Shown piece after piece: positions 55,284 to 64,000 of a stretch of DNA of 64,000 nucleotides (positions within the stretch are counted from its first letter, which is position 1; every line of letters starts with the position of its first letter). The stretch covers positions 665,836,963-665,900,962 of the forward strand of contig CM046874.1 in the NCBI GenBank assembly GCA_025667525.1, written 5' to 3'. Both the position numbers and the translations under genes were made by a program. Below the pieces are notes generated by a model, which saw nothing but the letters and a program-made list of their open reading frames with translations, was not told where the DNA came from and did not search any database. The DNA is from Glebionis coronaria. Its lineage: Eukaryota > Streptophyta > Magnoliopsida > Asterales > Asteraceae.

Positions 55284-57366
55284 ATGATGATGATTGATAG
55301 AGAACATGGGATGCTAAAGGTTGACCTTTCAAAGCCAAAAAGAAGGCATTTTGGAAGAAAAGAACCAAAAAGAGAAGATGAAATTGTGATGCATGAAGTT
55401 GTGGATTTGAGTGGAATGACTTTAGATACTCTTCCTTTATCATCTAAAATCAATTTAGGGATGATTTATAAATTGGATATTTCCAATAACAATCTCCAGG
55501 TACCCTTTTTATTATTTTCATTTTATATGTTCTTTCTTTTACTTTTTATTCTTTCATATTCATTGATTTGGGTTCTTATTAGTTTTTAACCTTGTTATTT
55601 AGCTTTATTAACAATTGATTCATTCATTATCTGGGATGATATAAAAAGAAGTTTATACATAATAATGTGAGATTCCCTAGATTGTTTGATCTAATTAGTC
55701 AAAAGTGTGTTTCTACATGTGTGCATGCATATTTTTGGTATAGCTATATAGTAGCATAACAAATTGTTTGATCTTTATCATTCAATGAAAGTCATGTTAT
55801 ATATGTATAATTATATGGCTTCAAATTGGTTTCTGTATGATAATTGTGATGCATGTTCTGAGTTGATTATAAACAGCCTTTGTTCCAGTTTGTGATTTAA
55901 TCATCCTGATCCATGTTCAAAAAATAATCAAGGAAATACTTGTTTTACAAATATAAAGAAACTAAACTATGCAAATACTCAGTCAAAATATAAATGGAAA
56001 TAACCAATAATTATTTCATATCAAGTTAAATTATCAACCAACTATTAATTAGTATGAACTTTTATATATGTATAGTTAGTGATTTACATGTTCTGATTAC
56101 CAGCTCTTAATCAATGTTTCCTTTTGAATTTTAAATATATATAATTAGGCTAAACCATAAAAGAAAATTTGTTACAACTTGCATGCAAAAATATCTTGTA
56201 TTGGTGTAAGATAAAATTAAATAATTTACCTACACTATGAGTCTATGATACATAATTTAATATTATCTTTCTTTTTCCACCCCAAGTTGGTGTAAATAAA
56301 TGAAACAGATAAGTTGACTTTATGTGATATTGAAAAAGGACAAAAGCTCACATTTGTTTTATGTATTATTTAATTTATTGATCTGTAAAATAATCAATGT
56401 TGCATGCATGTATTACAGGTAATTCCAGAGTCATTAACAGCAAGACTACTAAATGTAGGGGTGTTGGATGTACATTCAAATGAACTCAAATCACTCCCAA
56501 ATTCTATTGGTTGTTTGTCAAAACTTAAGACCCTCAACATTTCAGGAAATCATATTCAGTCCCTCCCAAAAACCATTGAAAATTGCAGGTTACTTTCTTT
56601 TTTTCTACTTTTTGGGGATAACAATATGAGAGGTTAATTTGTACATGTCAATTACATATGCTAATGTTTTTCTTTGTTATATTACAGAGCACTTGAAGAT
56701 CTAAATGCCAATTTTAACCAGTTAACTAAGTTACCGGACACCATCGGATTTGAACTAGTCAATCTAAAGAAGCTATCGGTTAACTCAAACAAGTTGTCGT
56801 TCCTCCCATCATCGACCTCCCACTTAACCAATCTTCGCACCCTTGATGCTCGTCTCAACCATCTTTCCTCCTTACCCGACGACCTTGAAAACCTAATCAA
56901 CCTTCAAGTCCTCAATATTAGCCAAAACTTCAAATGCCTTAATGCTTTACCCTATTCTATAGGTGTCCTCTTCTCTTTGGTTGAACTGGATGTAAGCTAC
57001 AACAACATTAGCTCGTTGCCAGAATCTATGGGTTGCTTAAGAAAGCTCCGAAAGCTTAACGTGGAAGGAAACCCTTTGGTGTGTCCACCACCAGAGGTCG
57101 TTGAGCTAGGGTTACATGTGGTAAAAGAGTATCTTAGCGAGAAGATGAATGGAGCGCACCAGAATTCTCCAAAGAAGAGGTCATGGATTGGGAAACTAAA
57201 GAAATACAGCACGTTTGGTGTGAACCGTGGCCAAGAGGAGAGAGTAGGATATCTGAATGATTCCAGTTATCAGACTATAGACGGCCTTGCTTCTCCTAGG
57301 TACATGGGCATGTTTTCGCCTAAACGAATCTTCTCCCCAAAGAAGTATTTTACTATGAAATTTTAG
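55284..57366 (+). CDS. PIRL8: Plant intracellular Ras-group-related LRR protein, PIRL8-like
   Basis: Three exons: 55284-55499, 56419-56588 and 56688-57366 (216 + 170 + 679 = 1065 nt, 354 aa). Both introns are GT-AG (CAG|GTACCC...TTACAG|GTAATT; TGCAG|GTTACT...TTACAG|AGCACT) and the phases join SNNNLQ-VIPES and ENCR-ALEDLN. After a basic N-terminus, about ten LRRs of 22-24 residues follow ([56 protein letters not shown]), closing with [12 protein letters not shown]. The basic C-terminus carries SPKKRSW and [12 protein letters not shown]. PIRLs are cytosolic LRR proteins related to animal SHOC-2/Ras-binding LRR proteins. Arabidopsis PIRL8 is about 380 aa. I see no GVYW motif. ATGATGATG gives three possible adjacent starts; the first is used. 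Confidence 0.92.
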
Positions 57367-58538
57367 GCTTCTTGTTGGTGCTTTTAATGTTCAAAGATCC
57401 AAGTAAAATCATTTTTGCTGTTGTAAATAAGAGGGCTTGTTTCCTAGTGGTTAAACAATGTTGCATGCATATATATATAACATAAGCATGGTGAGTTAAA
57501 CAAGCACATTTTGTATGTTAAGATCATGTAAATGTGTCACGCGTTTGCTGTTATTGAAATATCAAATGTATAATTATTTCGCTATCTTTCGATTTGACCC
57601 GTTTGATGTTCTTAGAATACTATGTAACATGCAACTTAACACAGCAAGGTTTAGAAGCATCATAGCAGATAACATTCTGCACCATCTTGCAATAAAATCC
57701 AGTCCACGGGACCAAATGGCCTTTCGCCTAACAGTATATATGTGAGTGATTCATCGACAAATCAACCAATAAGTCATGAGAAGTGTCAACTTAGACATAT
57801 GTGAGTTATCCGGTCGTATAACATGTACATATGTGTGGGATGTGCGACATTTTTTTGAATGGGCGATGTGATGTGTGTGCCCAACCTTTAAATGCGTTAA
57901 TGGTTTACCTTCTATTGGTGTCATGTTTCTCCTTATTTTGACATGGTGACTCAATTTCGTTATCGACCACATGGAATCACAGAAATAAGCTTTGCTTCGA
58001 TAGACCTAAAATTAAACCAACAATCCGAAAGGATATTTTAACATAGATTTCTTGGATCAATTATCCTAAAATGGCTTGCACCACTTCCTTGTACCTTGTA
58101 TTTAAGCCATCTCTTCTAGCATCTTACTAGAATGATTTTTCTAATGCACATTGCGATGTTCGATCGAGAAAGAAAAAGAAATTGTGTTCTCTAGGTCTAA
58201 ATACAAATTCTTACTCAATGACATCCTCGATCCAATCCTTACTCGATGTTGATAACCAACTTGACATCTTTTAATGACTAGTTGCATTCTCTTTAAAAGA
58301 TTATATTGTCATATCTTGCGGTTCCGATGTCAACCCAATTTACACCAAACTAAGCATGTCAACGAGTTTTATTATCTACTAATGGTGACACGCATGCTCG
58401 ATGTGTAATTTGATCACGTAACATTCTGGTGATAGGGTAATAGACGGGGTTGTAAACGAACCGAACGAACACACACGATCGAACATAATAAATTTAGAAA
58501 AGGAAAACATAAAATTGATCAAATTGCGTTTTGAGTTC
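57367..58538. other. 3' flank of PIRL gene and intergenic DNA
   Basis: Positions 57367-57500 are presumably 3' UTR. Near 57880-57960 a stretch resembles the gene's own exon 3 (see separate entry). From about 58440 the text contains GAACGAACACAC-type simple sequence. No other gene seen. Confidence 0.45.
57880..57960 (+). pseudogene. Decayed fragment similar to PIRL exon 3
   Basis: TTTAAATGCGTTAATGGTTT, ACC, TTCTATTGGTGTCATGTTTC parallels TTCAAATGCCTTAATGCTTT, ACC, TTCTATAGGTGTCCTCTTC at about 56930-56975, and the match fades by GACATGGTGACTC versus GAACTGGATGTAAG. It probably remains from a local duplication. Short, so moderate confidence. Confidence 0.4.
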
Positions 58539-58605
58539 TTTTGCAACAATGCTCAAATCAATGCATTATTTAGATTTCAATAATTTGTTTTGGGTTAGTA
58601 AAACT
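58539..58605 (+). repeat. Direct repeat, copy 1 (67 bp)
   Basis: Starts TTTTGCAACAATGCTCAAAT and ends GGGTTAGTAAAAC. It recurs at 59719-59785 with one mismatch. The copies bracket the HSC70 promoter and first exon. Confidence 0.9.
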
Positions 58606-58922
58606 TTAAAAGTATGAAATTAAAAGATATGATATAGGAACATAAAAAATACTACGTATATGAACATAAACGAACGTTCATTAACGTGTAATCGTGTAAT
58701 CGAATGTTCACGAAAATAACGAGCGAAGATGACTTTTGTTCATGTCTGTTTATTTAATTAAACGAATGTAAAATAATGTTTATATTTGTTTATTTATTAA
58801 ATAAACAAATTAATATTAACATTAAAAAGATTAAAATTGGTCGTAGCAAAGATTTTTATTATCAAATCTATTCTTTCTTTAAATAGCATAACAAAAATAG
58901 TAAACCGAAATCCACAAAAATC

Positions 58923-58989
58923 GAACCTTCTAGAGGATTCTAGAACTCAAAACCGATCTCCAAAAGAACAAAGAAAACAGTATATATAC
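58923..58989 (+). promoter_or_regulatory. Heat-shock element and TATA box of the HSC70 pseudogene
   Basis: Positions 58923-58945 read GAACCTTCTAGAGG followed by ATTCTAGAA. This gives five alternating nGAAn units (GAA-TTC-GAg-TTC-GAA) at exact 5-bp spacing, with one base off in the middle unit. A TATA box, GTATATATAC, follows at 58980-58989, about 120 bp before the ATG. This is the standard layout of a plant heat-shock promoter, and no damage is visible. Confidence 0.75.
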
Positions 58990-59027
58990 ATTCCCTACCG
59001 CACCTTCTCATTCACAAATCGGAAACC

Positions 59028-59090
59028 CTAAATTCTTAAATAAAATCGTAAACCCTAAATTCTTAAATAAAATCGTAAACCCTAAATTAC
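59028..59090 (+). repeat. Tandem repeat in the HSC70 5' leader
   Basis: AAACCCTAAATTCTTAAATA and following AAATCGT is present twice plus a third partial copy, with a period of about 26 bp. AAACCCTAA is the telo-box motif seen in many plant 5' leaders. Confidence 0.8.
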
Positions 59091-59422
59091 CAAAACATAT
59101 ACAAAAAATTAATGTCTGGTAAAGGTGAAGGATTGTGTACAACATATTCATGTGTTGGTGTTTGGTAAAACGACTGTGTCGATTGCTAATGATCAAGGTA
59201 ACAGAACCACTTTACTGTTGTATAATTACATCATATGAATGTTAGATTAGTTACAGTTGAGTTTATTTGTAATAAACATGTTATATAAGCTCACTGCTCA
59301 CCCCCTTTATGGTATTTTTAAGGTTTGCTAAGTCTAGATATTTCAATTGCTACTGAGTATAACATTAATTAAGCTGTATGGATTAGCACCTCTTGTCACG
59401 GTTTAGCATCTGTCTCAAGTCC

Positions 59423-59728
59423 TTGAAAAAATCGGTAGGCGCTAGCATGGCAGTCGGATACCGCCTAGCGATTAATCTGTTAGGCGGGAATTAATCGAAG
59501 ATGAATGGGATTGGATTATACTTTTTTTAACTATATGGCCGATATTGCATGATTTGGCCAATTTTTATCCGATTTTTGTCGACTGGTCGGCTTGCTTTAG
59601 CCGATTTCTTTCTATTACTAAGTTTACTGATATAGTTGTCCGTTTTGGCCGATTTTTATCCTTATTAAGGCTGATTAGTAAAAATCCAGGCGGTTAATAC
59701 CCGGTCGCCTAGGCCGATTTTTGCAACA
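59423..59728. mobile_element. MITE-like insertion in the HSC70 intron
   Basis: The left end TTGAAAAAATCGGTAGGCG and the right end read inversely TTGCAAAAATCGGCCTAGGCG are inverted repeats. The interior repeats GGCCGATTTTTATCC and CGATTAATC motifs. No clean target duplication was found. The second 67-bp direct repeat begins at its right end. Confidence 0.5.
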
Positions 59729-59785
59729 ATTCTCAAATCAATGCATTATTTAGATTTCAATAATTTGTTTTGGGTTAGTAAAACC
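59719..59785 (+). repeat. Direct repeat, copy 2 (67 bp)
   Basis: Matches 58539-58605 and lies in the HSC70 intron 1180 bp downstream of copy 1. Confidence 0.9.
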
Positions 59786-60848
59786 ATAAATTAGTGTTTT
59801 AGTTGTGATGGAAATCGTTATTTGTGTTATGTAAGTCTTTGAAATTTGTTTGTCGGTCTTGATTCCATATTGTTTTTCTTTCTTTAATTAGTTATGTAGT
59901 TTGCTTGATATCAAATTATAAGCTTATGCATACTTCATTATTTTGGAACAGATGCCAAACGTCTTACAAAGTGAAATCAAGTTATGGCTGTTCAAGGTTA
60001 TTTCTGGTCCTGCTGAGAAACCAATGATTGCCGTCAACTACAAAGGCGAAGAGAAGCAATTCTCTGCAGAAGAGATCTCTGTCAATGGTTCTAATCAAAA
60101 TGAAGGAAATTGTCGAAGCTTTCCTTGGGACAACAGTGAAAAATGCTGTGGTCACTGTCCCTGCTTATTTCCATGACTCACAAAGGCAGGCCACCAAGGA
60201 CGCTGGTGTGATTTCTGGTCTAAATGTGATGCGTATCATCAATGAACCAACTGCTGCTGCAATTGCTTATGGTCTTGACAAAAAGGCAAGCAGTGTTGGT
60301 GAGAAGAACGTGTTGATCTTTGACCTTGGTGGCGGTACTTTTGATGTGTCTCTTTTGACAATCGAAGAGGGTAAATCGACAGCTGGTGACACTCACCTTA
60401 GTGGTGAGGATTTTGATACCAGAATGGCTAACCATTTTGTTCAAGAATTTAAAAGAAAGAACAAGAAGGATATTGCCGGAAACCCAAGGGCTCTTAGGAG
60501 GTTGAGGACTTCTTGTGAAAGAGCTAAGAGAACTTTATCGTCTACTGCTCAGACCACCATTGAGATTGATTCATTGTACAAGGGTGTTGATTTCTATTCC
60601 ACCATTACTCGTGCTAGATTTGAAGAACTGAATATGGATCTATTTAGGAAGTGTGAGCCCATTGAGAAATGTCTGAGAGATGCTAAGATGGACAAAAGCA
60701 CAGTCCATGAAATTGTTCTAGTACGGGATCTACCAGAATCCTGAAGGTCCAACAGCTACTCCAGGATTTCTTTAACGGTAAAGAGCTCTGTAAGAGCATC
60801 AATCCTGATGAAGCAGTTGCATACGGTGCAGCAGTCCAAGCTGCAATC

Positions 60849-61310
60849 TTGAGCGGAGAGGGTAATGAGAAGGTACAAGATTTGCTTCTTTTGGATGTCG
60901 AGAAACTAAAGGGGCGAGATTCAGAGAAAAGGGTCAATGAGATTAAGGATAAACACAGAGACAGGGATAGAAGATCCCATGCTGAAGAAGATGACCGAAA
61001 GCTAGACAGAGATGATCAAAAGAACAAAAGGAATCGTTCTCAGTCACGAGACAGGAGCAGTAGGGACAACTCATCGATTAGCGGTGCTCATGGATCGAGG
61101 GACTCAACAAGGTTCATTCCATGTGAGGTTACTTATTTAAGTTTTCTAATTGCAGGAATGTGCCTTCTTCTAACAAACGTGGTAGATCATCATCAAGAAG
61201 CCATACTCAGCACAGGCATTATACTTCTTATGAAAGAACCAGCGAACGCAGCTCATCAAGATCAAGAAGCCGAAGATGATAATGTAGCTGCTTGCATCTT
61301 CGAAGAGTGA
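60849..61310 (+). pseudogene. HSC70-SR fusion reading frame
   Basis: A continuous frame runs [17 protein letters not shown] (end of the HSC70 ATPase domain) directly into [35 protein letters not shown] and [20 protein letters not shown], an Arg/Ser/Asp-rich region typical of splicing-related SR proteins. At 61112-61155 a GT...AG segment of 44 nt looks like a shortened intron. Removing it would give [15 protein letters not shown] and [16 protein letters not shown] before a stop, which suits an SR tail better than the unspliced frame. The parent SR gene is not identified. The fusion lacks a start of its own, and the upstream frame is broken at about 60720. Confidence 0.65.
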
Positions 61311-61655
61311 TGGACCAGCTACTCGAAGCATTTTGGAAATGTTTCGAGAAATAGTAGCTAGCTGGTCCATCACTCTTCGAAGATGCAAGCAGCTACATTA
61401 TCATCTTCGGCTTCTTGATCTTGATGTGCTCCTTTCCCTGCTTCTTTCATAAGAAGTATAGTTGGAATGCATGTGCTGAGTATGGCTTCTTGATGTTGAT
61501 CTACCATGTTTGTTAGAAGAAGGCACATTCCTGCAATTAGAAAACTTAAATAAGTAACCTCACAAGGAATGAAACCAGAATTGAAAATACCAAAGTTTTT
61601 TTTAAAGAACCTTGTTGAGTCCCTCGAACCATGAGCACCACTAATCGATGAGTTG
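61067..61655. repeat. Inverted repeat IR1: SR-gene hairpin
   Basis: The left arm 61067-61321 (255 bp) and right arm 61359-61655 (297 bp) are inverted copies around a 37-bp loop that itself pairs (CTCGAA...TTCGAG). Both arms carry the SR exon end, the intron and the last exon. The right arm, read on the minus strand, has an 80-nt GT-AG intron (61610-61531). In the left arm the intron is shortened to 44 nt, so the right arm is nearer the original. Confidence 0.88.
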
Positions 61656-62090
61656 ACACTTTATATCATATGACCAACAAGTTTTGTTTATTTTATTGGT
61701 TATAAACCAGTTAAATGACTTCATTGGTAGTGCATCTCTACAAGAGGCCTACCATCCTGCAGAGGTTTATTCCCAAACAAGCCAAGAGGAAGAAAGTCAA
61801 GATGAAAATGCAAAGCTAGAAAACCTCAAACAAAAATTGGAGGAATAAACATCTGCCGTTTTGGTTCATATGTCTAAATTATAACGGCAGATGTTGATTC
61901 CTCCAATTTTTGTTTGAGGTTTTCTAGCTCTGTATTTTCATCTTGACTTTCTTCCTCTTGGCTTGTTTGGGAATAAACCTCTGCAGGATGGTAGGCGTCT
62001 TGTAGAGATGCATTACCAATGAAGTCATTTAACGGGTTTATAACCTATAAAATAAACAAAACTTGTTGTTCATATGATATAAAGTGTCAA
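61653..62090. repeat. Inverted repeat IR2: second exon hairpin
   Basis: Arms 61653-61860 and 61883-62090 are both 208 bp and almost perfect inverted copies around a 22-bp loop. It starts where IR1 ends, sharing TTG. On the minus strand the right arm has an acceptor TTATAG (AG at 62046-62045) and an open coding stretch. In the left arm the acceptor is mutated to ATTG and the frame has an early TAA. Confidence 0.9.
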
Positions 62091-62222
62091 ATCATCAGAC
62101 ATAATTTGACATAAATAACCCATTTCTACCTTTTTTCAATCTCCGCTTTATACTCTTCATCCTCCTTTCTTGTATTATGGCTTATATCGCAAAAGAAGGC
62201 AATAGCCTCAGCGACAGACATC
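61870..62222 (-). pseudogene. Minus-strand exon pair of an unidentified coiled-coil protein
   Basis: Exon about 62222-62130 reads MSVAEAIAFFCDISHNTRK then EDEEYKAEIEKR with donor AAAAAAG|GTAG. An 85-nt intron (62129-62045) follows, then exon 62044 to about 61870 reads VINPLNDFIGNASLQDAYHP, AEVYSQTSQEEESQDENTE, LENLKQKLEESTSAV, which is acidic with a heptad-like end. I do not recognise the family; it could be part of the same parent gene as the SR fragment. No start, no continuation, and half of it is folded in IR2. Confidence 0.5.
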
Positions 62223-62367
62223 CAGGTATGTCATGAGCAATGTATACATACATAAAAGTTGTGACACGTTTTTATATCATTATATCCTGTAATCAGATTT
62301 GGAAAGTTAAATTGTTGTTTCTCATGAGGCAATGACACTTTCAAATAACAAAACAAATTAGAAAAAA
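62091..62367. other. Spacer between IR2 and the MULE
   Basis: Contains the upstream minus-strand exon above. Positions 62231-62357 show nothing recognisable. The 10-bp TTAGAAAAAA at 62358-62367 is the left target duplication of the MULE. Confidence 0.5.
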
Positions 62368-63010
62368 GAGTGAAATGCAAATATCGTACCTGTGGTTTGT
62401 TCAGATTGCAGTTTTAGTTACCTGTCTTCTGAAAGTGCAGACGACCTCACTGGTCTTTAAGTAAGTGTTCATTTTGATACTTTGACCATAACCTTCGTTA
62501 TCATTTGACCGTTACTAAAGGGACAACTTTGTCTTTTTCTTTTCTTTACCTTTCTTCTCCAAAACACCACTCCATCTCCACTGCAACCACCACTCCTCCC
62601 ACTCCACCGCAACTCCCCCGCCCATCTGCTACTACTAGTCTTCCTTCCTTCTTTATTTTCTTAAAATAAATAAATGAATATCTTACTTTTTATATTATAT
62701 ATCAAGAAAACAAATAGTTTACTAGATAAATAAATAAATATCTTAATTAACAAGAGATACATGCGTTGTTCTTCTGGTGTTGTTGCAGATCATCATCATC
62801 ATCGATGTGTTGTTTTCTTATTATAACTACTTCCATATCATCTACAATGGATTGATTCATCATTCATTCAGGTGACTTAATTATTAATTGAGATCTCTTC
62901 ATTACTTGCTTCTTCACTTTTTCCTAATCTCATTACATTACATTATATTATATTAGATAAGGATAGTAGTACGAGTAGATTAAATATGTGTTAGTTGTTA
63001 TCATCCTATC

Positions 63011-63208
63011 CAGTGGCGGAGCTAGACTATTTTTATTAAGGGGGCCAAAATGTAGTTTATAGAATTTAGGAGGGCCGAATCATGGTTCATGTATGAATTT
63101 TAAGGTTAATAATTAAAAATGTGTATTAATATAAAGGTGAATAATGTAAATATGCAAAACTCTAGGGGGGCCATAGCCCTCCCTAGCCTGTACTTAGCTT
63201 CGCCATTG
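63011..63208. mobile_element. hAT-type MITE nested in the MULE, 8-bp duplication
   Basis: Ends CAGTGGCGGAGCTAG and, from the right, CAATGGCGAAGCTAAG. The 8-bp duplication ATCCTATC is perfect at 63003-63010 and 63209-63216. 198 bp, non-coding. Confidence 0.88.
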
Positions 63209-63477
63209 ATCCTATCTCAAGTATTACTTACTTACTAGATCCGTTTTCACATTCCGTTACCAACATATCTCCTGCATCGTGTTCTTTTGGAAAGAGATTA
63301 CTCGAGACAATGGGAATTAGTCGGCCTATTAATCTCTTCATTATGTTTTTCCACTATGGGAAGGAATAGTGGTTTAAAGACGGATTCGTTATCATATATG
63401 AAAAGAAATGATTTAGAAGGAAGATGTCAAGTCTCCATCCAAACCAATAAGAATAAAGGTTGTTGTTAGGTTGATAC

Positions 63478-63575
63478 TGGAATCACCAAAATATCTGATG
63501 AATAGAAATGGAAATGTGGTGGTGGAATCACCAAAATATCTGATGAATAGAAATGGAAATGTGGTGGTGGATAGA
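63478..63575 (+). repeat. 45-bp direct tandem duplication
   Basis: AATCACCAAAATATCTGATG, AATAGAAATGG, AAATGTGGTGGTGG occurs twice in a row without visible differences. Confidence 0.9.
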
Positions 63576-63826
63576 TGATGTATTACGTTTCTTACTTTAT
63601 CCCCCTTCCACTTGTTTTTTTTTCTATTTTATACTACAACCTAACGAAAAGACAAAGCTGCCCCTTTAGTAACGGTCAAAGGATAACGAAGATTATGGTC
63701 AAAGTATCAAAATGAACACTTACTTAAAGACCAGTGAGGTCGTCTGCACTTTCAGAAGACCGGTAACTAAAACTGCAATCTGAACAAACCACAGGTACGA
63801 TATTTGCATTTCACTCTTAGAAAAAA

Positions 63827-64000
63827 ACTTGCTATTTTGGTGTATTTCCGAGCTGTCCTCATAGTGCTCTCGGTCATTAGTGGTAGTACTTACCCTCATT
63901 AACCAAAACCTTTCTAGCTTTCACCATGACCCCTACAATCTGTTTTACATGGATGTCTTTTAAAATATAGGTCTTTTGAGTGTCCAAATGTTTTACATGA
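63827..64000. other. Right window edge, nothing recognised
   Basis: No coding or repeat signature visible in this short segment. Confidence 0.4.

Larger units (their letters stand above)
59112..60899 (+). pseudogene. HSC70: Cytosolic HSC70 chaperone pseudogene (ATPase domain only)
   Basis: Exon 1 (59112 to about 59208) starts MSGKGEG and keeps TTYSCVGVW and NDQGNRTT, but lacks the GIDLG phosphate loop residues and has a stop after GVW. After an intron-like gap (about 59209-59951), exon 2 begins DAKRL and continues [46 protein letters not shown], the phosphate-2 motif [29 protein letters not shown], and in a shifted frame [20 protein letters not shown] and [12 protein letters not shown]. Deletions lie after DAKRL, after EEGK and near VLVGG (60720), where the frame breaks. 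The C-terminal peptide-binding domain is absent; the text switches to another gene at about 60900. The retained intron argues for a duplicated rather than a processed copy. Confidence 0.88.
62368..63816. mobile_element. Non-autonomous MULE (1449 bp)
   Basis: Terminal inverted repeats of about 173 bp (62368-62540 and 63645-63816) start GAGTGAAATGCAAATATCGT on both ends. The flanks TTAGAAAAAA at 62358-62367 and 63817-63826 are identical, in line with the 9- to 10-bp duplications of Mutator-like elements. The interior has no transposase, a CCACCACTCC-rich stretch, a later hAT MITE and a 45-bp tandem repeat. Confidence 0.78.

Noticed and set aside
62368..63816. The 173-bp inverted repeats as a third gene-fragment hairpin like IR1 and IR2
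   Set aside because: A matching 10-bp flanking duplication and long terminal repeats mark it as a Mutator-like element.

Overview
The window is plant nuclear DNA. It carries a GT-AG gene with three exons (a PIRL-type leucine-rich-repeat gene), several families of LTR retrotransposons with plant-type PBS and PPT sites, hAT- and Mutator-type MITEs, and inserted mitochondrial and plastid DNA. The Copia and Tekay-type proteins look most like those I associate with Asteraceae (lettuce, chrysanthemum and relatives). That placement is a recollection of family style, not a search result.

Positions 1-2888 hold broken older material: the 5' end of a minus-strand Copia element (gag remnant, PBS, LTR with TATA box) and a degraded non-LTR-type reverse-transcriptase C-terminal region.

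Positions 2889-47015 are one stack of nested LTR retrotransposons whose borders can be read to the base. Element A (minus strand, decayed Tekay-like Ty3/Gypsy) spans the whole stack, with flanks CCTGT/CCTGC. Its left LTR holds two fold-back elements sitting in (TA)n arrays. Element B (plus, 10386-20845, target duplication AGGTG) is a coding-free LARD-like element inside A. Element C (minus, Copia, 24276-46821, duplication GGATT) sits in A's right LTR. Element D (plus, Tekay chromovirus, 31654-44509, duplication TTGTG) sits in C's gag. D looks young and complete: LTRs of about 3.2 kb that are almost identical, an uninterrupted 1540-codon gag-pol with a chromodomain, and an extra 406-codon coiled-coil ORF upstream of gag. 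LTR divergence by eye falls in the order the nesting demands (A > B > C > D).

Positions 47016-53961 are AT-rich intergenic DNA with a long palindromic MITE and a ~2.5 kb organellar insertion: mitochondrial-type sequence followed by a plastid petL-petG segment with broken genes. Positions 53962-57366 hold a hAT MITE with a perfect 8-bp duplication and the only intact host gene, a PIRL8-like protein of 354 aa.

Positions 58900-64000 are a rearranged locus. A cytosolic HSC70 pseudogene keeps a five-unit heat-shock element and a TATA box. Its ATPase domain is joined in frame to an SR-protein fragment. The transcript would then run into two consecutive near-perfect inverted repeats made from exon pieces with recognisable introns, followed by a 1.45 kb non-autonomous MULE that contains its own hAT MITE. 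A heat-shock promoter upstream of hairpin-forming gene fragments is the most unusual arrangement in the window. The LTR-embedded putative intron and the upstream coiled-coil ORF shared by the Tekay-like elements are the next most interesting.
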